A stretch of 64,000 bases of DNA from Sphingomonas sp. (GTDB lineage: Bacteria > Pseudomonadota > Alphaproteobacteria > Sphingomonadales > Sphingomonadaceae): positions 282,095 through 346,094 of the forward strand of contig NZ_JAHBZJ010000003.1 in assembly GCF_019635455.1 (NCBI RefSeq), written 5' to 3'. Below are positions 52,768-61,420 of this stretch, one piece after another. A model generated the notes under the pieces. That model had not been told where the DNA came from and ran no database searches. It saw only the letters and a program-made list of their open reading frames with translations. How positions within the stretch are numbered: the first letter of the stretch is position 1; the number at the start of each line of letters is the position of its first letter. The translations under genes and the position numbers were made by a program.

Positions 52768-54156
52768 TCACCCGCGATAGGTGACCTTCTTCACCGCCGC
52801 GACCACCTTGTCGGCGGTGATCAGCGCCAGCTTTTCCAGATTGGCGGCATAGGGCAGCGGCACATCCTCATTCGCCACCCGCATCACCGGCGCGTCGAGA
52901 TCGTCAAACCCCTCCTCCATGCAGATCGCGACGATTTCCGACGCGATCGAACAGGTCGGCCAGCCTTCCTCGACCACCACCATACGGTTGGTTTTCTTGA
53001 GGCTTTCGAGCACCGTCGCCTTGTCGAGCGGGCGCAGCGTGCGCAGGTCGATCACCTCCGCATCGATCCCCTCGCCCGCCAGCGTCTCGGCGGCTTCGAG
53101 CGCGACGCCCACACCGATCGAATAGCTGACCAGCGTGACGTCCTGGCCCGGTCGCACGACCCGCGCCTTGCCGATCGGCAGCACCCAGTCGTCCAGCTTA
53201 GGCACCTCGAACGTGCGACCGTACATCAGCTCGTTTTCGAGGAAGACGACCGGATCCTCGCTGCGGATCGCGGCCTTGAGCAGCCCCTTCGCATCGGCCG
53301 AATCATAGGGCGCGATGACGATCAGCCCCGGTACGCTGGCATACCAGGGGCCGTAATTCTGACTGTGCTGTGCGGCAACGCGGCTCGCGGCGCCGTTGGG
53401 ACCGCGGAACACGATCGGACAGCGCATCTGGCCACCCGACATGTAATTGGTCTTCGCCGCCGAATTGATGATGTGATCGATCGCCTGCATCGCGAAATTG
53501 AACGTCATGAACTCGATGACCGGGCGCAGACCACCCATCGCCGCGCCTGTGCCGACGCCGGCAAAGCCATATTCGGTGATCGGGGTGTCGATGACCCGCT
53601 TCGCGCCGAATTCGTCGAGCAGGCCCTGCGTCACCTTGTACGCGCCCTGATATTCCGCGACCTCCTCGCCCATCACGAACACGCGGTCATCGGCGCGCAT
53701 TTCCTCGGCCATTGCGTCGCGCAGCGCTTCGCGCACCGTGGTCTTGACCATTTCGGTCCCGGCGGGAACCTCCGGGTCGGCAACCGTCGCCGCCTTTTCG
53801 CTGGCCAGCTGCTTGGTGCCGCTCTCGGCCTTTTTCGGCTCGGCATCCGCCTTCGGGGCGGGGTCGGGCGTGGGCGTGGGCGTGGGCGCTGCGACAGTTT
53901 CCGACGCATCCTCGCCCTCGCCGGCGATCGTGGCGATCACGGTGCCGACCTTCACGCCGTCGGTCCCCTCGGCGATCAGGATCTTCGCCAGCGTGCCTTC
54001 ATCGACCGCTTCGAATTCCATCGTCGCCTTGTCGGTCTCGATCTCCGCCAGGATATCGCCGGACCGGATCGTGTCGCCTTCCTTGACCAGCCACTTGGCG
54101 AGCGTGCCTTCCTCCATCGTCGGCGAGAGCGCCGGCATCTTCAGCTCGATCGCCAT
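52768..54156 (-). CDS. pdhB: Pyruvate dehydrogenase E1 component, beta subunit with N-terminal lipoyl domain
   Basis: A 462-residue subunit that forms the pyruvate dehydrogenase E1 heterotetramer with PdhA. A lipoyl domain (residues 1-80) has the modified lysine in [12 protein letters not shown]. An acidic and Ala/Pro-rich linker (about 85-135) leads to the transketolase-like pyrimidine-binding domain ([20 protein letters not shown]) and C-terminal transketolase domain. The lipoyl fusion is typical of alphaproteobacteria, where it is otherwise carried only by E2. The gene follows pdhA with a gap of 1 base. The E2 and E3 genes lie outside the window. Confidence 0.97.
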   Translation of the reverse strand: MAIELKMPALSPTMEEGTLAKWLVKEGDTIRSGDILAEIETDKATMEFEAVDEGTLAKILIAEGTDGVKVGTVIATIAGEGEDASETVAAPTPTPTPDPAPKADAEPKKAESGTKQLASEKAATVADPEVPAGTEMVKTTVREALRDAMAEEMRADDRVFVMGEEVAEYQGAYKVTQGLLDEFGAKRVIDTPITEYGFAGVGTGAAMGGLRPVIEFMTFNFAMQAIDHIINSAAKTNYMSGGQMRCPIVFRGPNGAASRVAAQHSQNYGPWYASVPGLIVIAPYDSADAKGLLKAAIRSEDPVVFLENELMYGRTFEVPKLDDWVLPIGKARVVRPGQDVTLVSYSIGVGVALEAAETLAGEGIDAEVIDLRTLRPLDKATVLESLKKTNRMVVVEEGWPTCSIASEIVAICMEEGFDDLDAPVMRVANEDVPLPYAANLEKLALITADKVVAAVKKVTYRG

Positions 54157-54157
54157 G

Positions 54158-55219
54158 TCAGTACGTCTCCACCAGCACGTCGGTATACAATTCGGCAGGA
54201 TCGGGTTCCGGCGTCTGCTCGGCGAAATCGGCCGCCTCGTTCACGACCTTGCGGATTTCGCCCTCGATCGCCTTCAGCTCGTCTTCCTTGACGCCCGCCG
54301 CTTCCAGTTCCTTCTTCACACCTTCGATCGGGTCGGACTTTTCGCGCACCGACTGGACCTCGTCGCGCGAACGGTATTTGGCCGGATCGGACATCGAATG
54401 GCCGCGATAGCGATAGGTCTTCATCTCCAGGATGATCGGCCCCTTCCCGGCGCGGACCCAGGCCAGCGCTTCCTCGGCCGCGCCACGGCACGCCAGCACG
54501 TCCATGCCATCGACCTGGATGCCGGGAATGCGGAAGCTCTCGCCGCGCTTGTACAACTGATCCTCGGCCGAGGCGCGATTGATGCTGGTCCCCATCGCAT
54601 ATTGATTGTTCTCGATCACATAGATGATCGGCAGCTTCCACAGCTCGGCCATGTTGAAGCTTTCATAGACCTGGCCCTGATTGGCCGCGCCATCGCCGAA
54701 ATAGGCCATGGCGACGCCGCCGTCCTCGGCATATTTGTGCGCAAAGGCCAGGCCGGTGCCGAGCGACACCTGCGCGCCGACGATGCCGTGGCCGCCGTAG
54801 AACTTCTTCTCGGTCGAGAACATGTGCATCGACCCGCCCTTGCCCTTCGAAATGCCGGCGGCGCGGCCGGTCAGTTCGGCCATGATCTCCTTGGGGTCGA
54901 TGCCATAAGCGAGCATATGGCCGTGGTCGCGATAACCGGTGATCACCGAATCCTTCTCGCCGTCCAGGCCCGACTGAAGGCCGACCGCGACCGCTTCCTG
55001 CCCGATATACAGGTGACAGAAGCCGCCGATGAAGCCGAGTCCGTAAAGCTGGCCCGCCTTTTCCTCGAACCGGCGGATGAGCAGCATCTGCCGATAGAAT
55101 TGGAGGAGTTCCTCCTTTGAGGCGTTGTACCTATTCGGTTCGTTTGGACGCTCGCGGTTTGTCGCTGCCGGTTCGACTTTACGGCTTTTTGCCGGTGTTT
55201 TTGCCACGATCGTCCTCAT
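54158..55219 (-). CDS. pdhA: Pyruvate dehydrogenase E1 component, alpha subunit
   Basis: A 353-residue thiamine-diphosphate enzyme that decarboxylates pyruvate and passes the acetyl group to E2. The TPP-binding motif starts [20 protein letters not shown] and ends at [10 protein letters not shown]. The phosphorylation-site-like loop [15 protein letters not shown] is present. The N-terminal 30 residues are basic ([19 protein letters not shown]). ATG 55219 is preferred; the reading frame to 55288 includes the terminator-like repeat. It forms an operon with pdhB. Confidence 0.97.
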   Translation of the reverse strand: MRTIVAKTPAKSRKVEPAATNRERPNEPNRYNASKEELLQFYRQMLLIRRFEEKAGQLYGLGFIGGFCHLYIGQEAVAVGLQSGLDGEKDSVITGYRDHGHMLAYGIDPKEIMAELTGRAAGISKGKGGSMHMFSTEKKFYGGHGIVGAQVSLGTGLAFAHKYAEDGGVAMAYFGDGAANQGQVYESFNMAELWKLPIIYVIENNQYAMGTSINRASAEDQLYKRGESFRIPGIQVDGMDVLACRGAAEEALAWVRAGKGPIILEMKTYRYRGHSMSDPAKYRSRDEVQSVREKSDPIEGVKKELEAAGVKEDELKAIEGEIRKVVNEAADFAEQTPEPDPAELYTDVLVETY

Positions 55220-55271
55220 CCTGGGGAGTGATGGAAGCGGCGCTATAGGCCCATTAGGCACCGAAACGCAA

Positions 55272-55303
55272 TGAGGCGCTCCACCCATCGACGGAGCGCC
55301 TCA
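55272..55303 (-). terminator. Terminator-like inverted repeat upstream of pdhA
   Basis: An 11-bp perfect stem (TGAGGCGCTCC at 55272-55282, complement at 55293-55303, loop of 10) lies between the Tat-exported gene and pdhA. On the minus strand it is followed by ATTGCGTTTCG, so it can end the transcript from the upstream pair. It would isolate pdhA from the inserted genes. Confidence 0.55.
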
Positions 55304-55366
55304 AAAGCCCATGGCTCGAAAAATCGTGACAACCAGCTGTCGTATGTAGCTGCGTGGAAACCAGAT

Positions 55367-55789
55367 CTACGGATTGAAAAACTCGTTGATGATTTCGCCA
55401 AGGCCAACAAGCGCCCTGCCCACCCTGATCAGCAAGTCGCCAATCTTGGTCTTTGCAGGAAAAGGACCTTCATCCGGATAGTCTGGATTTCCTTTCTTGT
55501 AGACGCCCAGGGGCGCCGCGCTTCCGGTTTCGACTGAATCGGCAACCGTCCGCAGATATTTCGCCAGCATTTTCGGATTACGAACCAGCCGTTTCACCCA
55601 ACCACTGTTCTTGTAGGTTTGTGCAGATGGGCCGAACTTGTCAGCGCGATACTTGTCAGCTGCCCGATCCGGCTGCTTGATCTGGGCTGCGGATTCTCCG
55701 GTTGCAAGCGCCGTCGCCCCGCCCAACGCAGCCAGTCCAACCTTTGTAATTGCGCCGCGACGGCCCAGCACCTCTTCACCCTCGGACAT
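55367..55789 (-). CDS. Hypothetical protein with Tat-type signal
   Basis: A 140-residue protein of unknown function. ATG 55789 has a strong GAGGAG site. The N-terminus has a twin-arginine-like signal (LGRRGAITKVGLAALGGATA), so it is probably exported folded through the Tat pathway. The mature part is basic and hydrophilic, followed by a C-terminal amphipathic segment (LLIRVGRALVGLGEIINEFF). The reading frame continues upstream to 55858 but without ribosome-binding signal. The DNA is visibly more AT-rich than its flanks. It sits downstream of the LuxR-type gene and may be its target. Confidence 0.65.
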   Translation of the reverse strand: MSEGEEVLGRRGAITKVGLAALGGATALATGESAAQIKQPDRAADKYRADKFGPSAQTYKNSGWVKRLVRNPKMLAKYLRTVADSVETGSAAPLGVYKKGNPDYPDEGPFPAKTKIGDLLIRVGRALVGLGEIINEFFNP

Positions 55790-55860
55790 GGAATTCTCCT
55801 CAGCAACCAATGCCCGCAAATCTTTCGCCGAATAGGGACGGAAGTCGATATGGCTCACCT

Positions 55861-55874
55861 AGTCCATTTGGACT
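55861..55874. promoter_or_regulatory. Palindrome between the LuxR-type and Tat-signal genes
   Basis: AGTCCATTTGGACT has perfect 5-base arms around a 4-base spacer. It lies about 72 bases before the ATG of the Tat-signal gene and 20 bases after the stop of the LuxR-type gene. It could be an operator for that regulator. The arms are short, so this is tentative. Confidence 0.35.
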
Positions 55875-55894
55875 AAGCACCGCCTCTTTCTCGT

Positions 55895-57016
55895 TCAGCC
55901 AAGGCGACCAAATAGCTGAACAGCCTCTGCCTGACTATGAACACCGCATTTTCGAAAGATCGACTGTAGATGATTTCGTGCCGTATTGTGCGCCATTCCA
56001 ATAGCGGCGGCGGCGGCGGACAGATCGGCGTATCGAATGCACTCCGCCGCCAGCCGCGCCTCCCGCTCGCTCAATCCGAACGTCGCACTCAACATGGCGG
56101 GGTTCGGGACCCGCACAGCCGCAAGGTCATGAACATGCACGACACAGGCACAGCCGAAATGTGACAACAGCCGCTCCCCCGGCGGCGCGGCCAGAACGCG
56201 CACGACATAGGGTTTTCGCCCGGACGGGCGTGTTACCACAATCTGCCCCCCCACATCAGGAGCCTTGCTCTTCTTCAGTGCAGATGTGACACCATTGACC
56301 ATGGCACGAAGCCGCCGCGTTTCCGCGGCTCGCGCCGTTGCAAACTGGCCATCGGACCATCCAAGCCCGTCGCCAGCCGCCAGAATCGCGCGTGCGCCGT
56401 CGTTGACAAAGGCCAGACGTTCGCTGGCATCGACGATAATCACGCCATCGGCCTTCGCCGACAATGCCTCCAGCAATACCGCCTGGGTGCCGGCCGCCTG
56501 TTCAATGATCGCACTCAATGCGCATGCCTGCTCGACATGGGGTGCCAGTCGGTGAAACGCAGCCAGCCCTTCGTCCGTCGGCATGCCCTCGGCCTCGGTG
56601 CTCAGCAGCGTGAACGCGCCCGACAGGTTGTTCGGCAATCGCAACGACAGGCCCATCTGGTGCGCAACGCCGATAGCGTCGATGGATGCGCGCACACGTT
56701 CATCGCGGAGCATCGTCGGCACATCATACAGGGCGCGATCGTGATAGATTTCGCCCGCCCGGACACCCATATGCAGCGACGCGCGGGGATCCGCCCGGAA
56801 TGTTTCGCTCTGGTAATAGGCATTGGCTTCGTCATCGGTATAGCCGTGCGTATGCGCCCGCAGACTTCCGGCCGCCGGATCGATTGCGACGAGCACAGCC
56901 GCCGCATGACCGAAAAGATCGGCGATGCGGCCCATGATCTCGCGCCATTCGATGTCGCCGGCAGCAGCCGAGTAGAGCTGCGCAACGATCGACTCATGCA
57001 GGTCATGCGTCAGCAT
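55895..57016 (-). CDS. LuxR-family (GerE-type HTH) transcriptional regulator
   Basis: A 373-residue regulator. A long N-terminal region (about residues 1-290) has no recognised signal-binding domain but has a PAS-like element near ALSAKADGVIIVDASERLAF. The C-terminal GerE helix-turn-helix (about 310-370) is clear: FGLSEREARLAAECIRYADL, then AAAIGMAHNTARNHLQSIFR and CGVHSQAEAVQLFGRLG. There is no receiver domain or acyl-homoserine-lactone domain. ATG 57016 follows GAGGACGAG; an upstream TTG at 57073 is an alternative. It interrupts the usual ftsB-pdhA order and is probably acquired. Confidence 0.82.
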   Translation of the reverse strand: MLTHDLHESIVAQLYSAAAGDIEWREIMGRIADLFGHAAAVLVAIDPAAGSLRAHTHGYTDDEANAYYQSETFRADPRASLHMGVRAGEIYHDRALYDVPTMLRDERVRASIDAIGVAHQMGLSLRLPNNLSGAFTLLSTEAEGMPTDEGLAAFHRLAPHVEQACALSAIIEQAAGTQAVLLEALSAKADGVIIVDASERLAFVNDGARAILAAGDGLGWSDGQFATARAAETRRLRAMVNGVTSALKKSKAPDVGGQIVVTRPSGRKPYVVRVLAAPPGERLLSHFGCACVVHVHDLAAVRVPNPAMLSATFGLSEREARLAAECIRYADLSAAAAAIGMAHNTARNHLQSIFRKCGVHSQAEAVQLFGRLG

Positions 57017-57091
57017 CGACTCGTCCTCGAACCGATCATAACAGGTCCGGAACGAGTTCAACAGATCGGGCAACGCTGCCCTTGAAATACG

Positions 57092-57412
57092 TCAGTCGAG
57101 CGGAATGATGACCTCATCGGGATGCACGACGTTGAGCTTCTTGCGGCTCAACTCGTCCACCATGTCGGGATCGGCCCCCTTCGGATCGAGCAGCGCAACG
57201 CGGTTGCGCAGCTGCGCCCGCTGCTTGTCGAGCTTCGCGAGTTCCGCCTGCCGCACCGCGAGCTGCCGCTTGTAATCGCCATAGGTCAGCAGGCCGTTGG
57301 GACCCAGCACCGCCGAATAGGCGAAGAAGCCCATGAAAATGATCGACACCGCCGGCAGGCCTGCGCGGCGGAGGATCGTTCTGAACGTGGCGGCGGAACG
57401 CGGCATGATCAT
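57092..57412 (-). CDS. ftsB: Septum formation initiator, FtsB/DivIC-type
   Basis: A 106-residue divisome protein. One transmembrane helix (about residues 14-34) is followed by a coiled coil (RQLAVRQAELAKLDKQRAQL, about 49-68) facing the periplasm and a short C-terminal domain ending DEVIIPLD. FtsB links FtsL and FtsQ in the cell-division complex. The start is ATG 57412 or 57406. It lies between eno and the LuxR insertion on the same strand; in many alphaproteobacteria the next genes are pdhA and pdhB, which supports the assignment. Confidence 0.85.
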   Translation of the reverse strand: MIMPRSAATFRTILRRAGLPAVSIIFMGFFAYSAVLGPNGLLTYGDYKRQLAVRQAELAKLDKQRAQLRNRVALLDPKGADPDMVDELSRKKLNVVHPDEVIIPLD

Positions 57413-57498
57413 CGTTGTCGCGCAAAGCGACTCGCGGTTCAAGCGGGACTTTCGCCCCGCCAAAAGAAAATCAACCCGATTCGTTCTCGCAACGAATT

Positions 57499-58785
<1,287 letters not shown>

Positions 58786-58858
58786 CTACCTTGGGGCGTG
58801 AGGATGTCGCGCGGGCCTCTATCCCGTTCGGCTCCACCGGGCAAATCATGCGTGACAG

Positions 58859-58883
58859 GGAACCGGCTCCCGGCGCCGTTGTT
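58859..58883 (+). promoter_or_regulatory. Candidate EcfG-type general-stress promoter
   Basis: GGAAC (58859-58863) is followed after 16 bases by TGTT (58880-58883), close to the GGAAC-N16/17-cGTT consensus of alphaproteobacterial EcfG sigma factors. It lies 33 bases before the first gene of the YqjD-like operon. Stress induction of this operon type is known in other bacteria. The -10 match is imperfect and the call is tentative. Confidence 0.4.
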
Positions 58884-58916
58884 GTTCCGTATGAAGGCAG
58901 CAGAAGGGTTCGAGCG

Positions 58917-59423
58917 ATGGCCGAAGATACCATTTCCAGCAACGAAGGCGGCACGCTGGTCGCGGCGGAACCGGTGAAGATCACCGGCGACGCCGCCGAT
59001 CCGGGCAAGCGCGGCGCGGCCGAAACGGTACGTGAGGAGGCGAGCAAGTTCATGGGACAGGCAGGAGACAAGGCGCGCGCCTATGCCGATACCGGCAAGG
59101 AAAAGGCGAGTGGCGCGCTGGACGGATTTTCCGACATGATGCGCGACGCCGCGTCGTCGGTGGATGAGCGGCTGGGCGAACAATATGGGCAATATGCCCG
59201 TTCCGCCGCCGACCAGATTTCGGGCTTTGCCGAGTCGCTGCGTGGCAAGCAGGTCGATGACCTTCTCGACGACGCGCGCGAGTTCGTGAAGAAAAGTCCC
59301 GCAGTCGCGGTCGGCATCGCCGCCGGCGTCGGCTTCGTGCTCGCGCGGCTGCTCAAGTCCGGACTCGACGCGGCCGGCGACCTTGCCGACAAGGCGGACG
59401 GCTCCGACACGCCAAAGGCGTAA
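58917..59423 (+). CDS. YqjD/ElaB-like (DUF883-type) membrane-anchored protein
   Basis: A 168-residue protein with an amphipathic helical body and one C-terminal transmembrane segment (about residues 133-150, SPAVAVGIAAGVGFVLARLL), ending in a charged tail. This layout resembles the ElaB/YqjD family, which anchors at the inner membrane and associates with ribosomes in stationary phase. The following gene is a YqjE-type protein, as in E. coli yqjDE. ATG 58917 gives a natural N-terminus; the frame to 58764 overlaps eno. Confidence 0.75.
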   Translation: MAEDTISSNEGGTLVAAEPVKITGDAADPGKRGAAETVREEASKFMGQAGDKARAYADTGKEKASGALDGFSDMMRDAASSVDERLGEQYGQYARSAADQISGFAESLRGKQVDDLLDDAREFVKKSPAVAVGIAAGVGFVLARLLKSGLDAAGDLADKADGSDTPKA

Positions 59424-59441
59424 GGCGCGCCGGGGGGACCG

Positions 59442-59786
59442 ATGGACGAGCGGCAGGACGAGGCGGGAATCGGAACGCTGATCGCCAGGGCGATCGGGGA
59501 CGGTCGGGCCTATGCGCAGGCCGAGCTCGATTACTGGAAGGCGCTGGCGATCGATCGCATCGCCGATGCCCGGGCCGCCGCCATCCTTGGCGTCATCGTC
59601 TTCCTGCTCGCCCAGGCCGGGGCGATCGCGCTGATCGTCGGACTGCTGATGATCCTGACCCCGATCGTCGGCGCAGTCGCGGCCACGCTGATCGTCGTGA
59701 TCGTGGCGGGCGGATGCGCGGTGCTGGCGGCGCGCGCGGCGATGACGCGTTTTCGTCGTGCCACCCGGCCCCGGCAGATGCCATGA
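59442..59786 (+). CDS. YqjE-type phage-holin-family membrane protein
   Basis: A 114-residue inner-membrane protein with two helices (about residues 45-66 and 68-95) and a conserved N-terminal helix ([20 protein letters not shown]). It fits the phage holin superfamily III / YqjE family. It is second in a four-gene operon and overlaps the DUF3618 gene by ATGA. Its role is unknown beyond a link to envelope stress. Confidence 0.85.
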   Translation: MDERQDEAGIGTLIARAIGDGRAYAQAELDYWKALAIDRIADARAAAILGVIVFLLAQAGAIALIVGLLMILTPIVGAVAATLIVVIVAGGCAVLAARAAMTRFRRATRPRQMP

Positions 59787-60124
59787 CCGACGAACGCTCC
59801 CCCGCCGTCATCGCCGCCGAAGCGCGGACCAGCGCCGCGCGACAGCGCCTGTTCGGTACGATCGACGAGATTCAGGCGCGGCTCGATCCGCTCGCGCTCG
59901 CCGCCAACGCGGTCGAGAATGTCGCCGCCACCATCGCGATCAATTCGATCGAGACGGTCAAGGCGCGCCCGCGCGTCACCGCGACGGCGGCGGCGGCGGC
60001 GATCCTGTTTCTGGCGCGCAAGCCGATCGGGCGACTCCTGTCACGCGGGGCCAGGCATGCAACCGCGACCGCCGCCGCGAGTTTGAATTCCAAATCCAGC
60101 AAGCGATCCAGCAAGAAGGACTGA
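59783..60124 (+). CDS. DUF3618-family membrane protein
   Basis: A 113-residue protein with the DUF3618 helix ([19 protein letters not shown], about residues 17-36) and one transmembrane segment (about 65-85), then a basic Ser/Lys-rich tail ([11 protein letters not shown]). It overlaps the YqjE gene by ATGA, which sets the start at 59783. These families occur together in alphaproteobacteria. Confidence 0.85.
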   Translation: MTDERSPAVIAAEARTSAARQRLFGTIDEIQARLDPLALAANAVENVAATIAINSIETVKARPRVTATAAAAAILFLARKPIGRLLSRGARHATATAAASLNSKSSKRSSKKD

Positions 60125-60128
60125 GCCG

Positions 60129-60467
60129 ATGACCGACCCCAACGAAGCCCCGGCAGGCCGCCGCGCGCGCGCGGCCCAGCAGATCGAGAGCAACCCGCTC
60201 GCCATCGTCGCCGGTGGCGTCGCACTCGGCGTCGTGATCGGCGCTCTGGTGCCGCGCCCGCAAAAGGAGCGCGACCTGCTCGCCCCGGTCGGCAAGCGCA
60301 TCGCCGAGACCGCGACCGCCGCCGCCACCGCCGCCCGTGAGGCGGGAAAGGCGGAGATCGACGCGCTGATCCCCCCGCGCGATACCGCGAAGGAGCATAT
60401 CGGCAAGGTGATCGGATCGGCGTTCAGCGCGGCAAAGGATGCCGCCCAGAGCAAGGCCGACGCCTGA
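60129..60467 (+). CDS. Small membrane protein of the YqjD-like operon
   Basis: A 112-residue protein with one transmembrane helix (about residues 22-42, NPLAIVAGGVALGVVIGAL) and an Ala-rich amphipathic C-terminal helix. It begins 5 bases after the DUF3618 stop codon and completes the four-gene operon. It may be ElaB-like but is not clearly assignable. Confidence 0.7.
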   Translation: MTDPNEAPAGRRARAAQQIESNPLAIVAGGVALGVVIGALVPRPQKERDLLAPVGKRIAETATAAATAAREAGKAEIDALIPPRDTAKEHIGKVIGSAFSAAKDAAQSKADA

Positions 60468-60536
60468 TCCGGACTTGAGTGCGGTGCAGCATCGGCGCTA
60501 AGGCCACCGGGATATTCCAATCCCCGGGGAGTCCCT

Positions 60537-60755
60537 ATGAGCAAGCTGCACCTCGTCTTCGGCGGTCGCGTGAAAGACCCGATGACGCTCGATTTTCAGG
60601 ATCCGACGAAGCTGGACGTCATCGGCATCTTTCCCGACTTCGCGAGCGCGGAAAAGGCCTGGCGTGCCGCGGCGCAGCGCACGGTCGATGATGCCGAGAT
60701 GAAATATGTGGTGGTGCATCTCCACCGCCTGCTCGAACCCGATCTGGAGAGCTGA
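60537..60755 (+). CDS. DUF4170-family protein
   Basis: A 72-residue cytoplasmic protein matching DUF4170, a small conserved family of alphaproteobacteria with unknown function. Segments KLHLVFGGRVKDPM, FPDFASAEKAWRAAAQRT and MKYVVVHLHRLLEPD are typical. ATG 60537 has a GGGGAG ribosome-binding site. It ends in a stem-loop region shared with greA. Confidence 0.85.
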   Translation: MSKLHLVFGGRVKDPMTLDFQDPTKLDVIGIFPDFASAEKAWRAAAQRTVDDAEMKYVVVHLHRLLEPDLES

Positions 60756-60820
60756 GGACACGCTTCGCCGCTCCCGCTTGCGGCAGGGCGCGGGGCGGCT
60801 CTGACAAACAGACCCACCGC

Positions 60821-60846
60821 CACGGGGGCAACGATCAGCCCCCGTG
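60821..60846. terminator. Bidirectional terminator candidate between the DUF4170 and greA genes
   Basis: CACGGGGGC (60821-60829) and GCCCCCGTG (60838-60846) form a perfect 9-bp stem with an 8-base loop. It lies between two convergent genes, 65 bases after the DUF4170 gene and 18 bases after the greA stop. No T-run follows on either strand, so the strength is uncertain. Confidence 0.5.
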
Positions 60847-60863
60847 CGCGGAAAGGATCTCGA

Positions 60864-61340
60864 TCAGATAAACTCGATCTTGCTGACTTCGTACCAGCGA
60901 TCGCCGGCGGGAACGGTCACTTCCACTTCCTCACCCACGCTCTTGCCGATCAGCGCGCGGCCCAGCGGGGAGTTATAGCTGATCCGTCCGGTCTTGGCGT
61001 CCGCCTCGGCCTGACCGACGATCTGGTACTTCACCGACTTGTCGTCTTCGTCCAGCAGCGTCACGGTCGCCCCGAACACGATCTTGTCGCCCGACAACTC
61101 CTTCGGGTCGATGATCTGCGCGCGGCTCATCTTGTCCTCGATGTCGGCGATCGTCGCCTCGATCTGGCCCTGCCGCTCCTTGGCGGCATGATATTCGGCG
61201 TTTTCGGACAGGTCGCCGTGCGCGCGCGCCTCTTCGATGGCGTCCACGATCAATGGCCGTTCGGCTTTCAGGACCTTCAACTGCTCATTGAGCTTGTTGT
61301 AGCCTTCCGCCAGCATCGGCATCTTTTCGACCGTCGCCAT
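60864..61340 (-). CDS. greA: Transcription elongation factor GreA
   Basis: A 158-residue factor that enters the RNA polymerase secondary channel and stimulates cleavage of backtracked RNA. The N-terminal coiled coil holds the acidic tip ([20 protein letters not shown]) with the D and E residues needed for activity. The C-terminal FKBP-like domain follows (about residues 80-158), with [23 protein letters not shown] 61340 gives the usual [10 protein letters not shown] start. It is next to carB, with a gap of 80 bases. Confidence 0.98.
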   Translation of the reverse strand: MATVEKMPMLAEGYNKLNEQLKVLKAERPLIVDAIEEARAHGDLSENAEYHAAKERQGQIEATIADIEDKMSRAQIIDPKELSGDKIVFGATVTLLDEDDKSVKYQIVGQAEADAKTGRISYNSPLGRALIGKSVGEEVEVTVPAGDRWYEVSKIEFI

Positions 61341-61420
61341 CCTGTCCGTCCTTCGTCAAAGCCCCTTCCCCCGGCGTGCCTGAACCGGCCCGCCCGCACC
61401 CTCGTCAACGCTGTGGGGGA

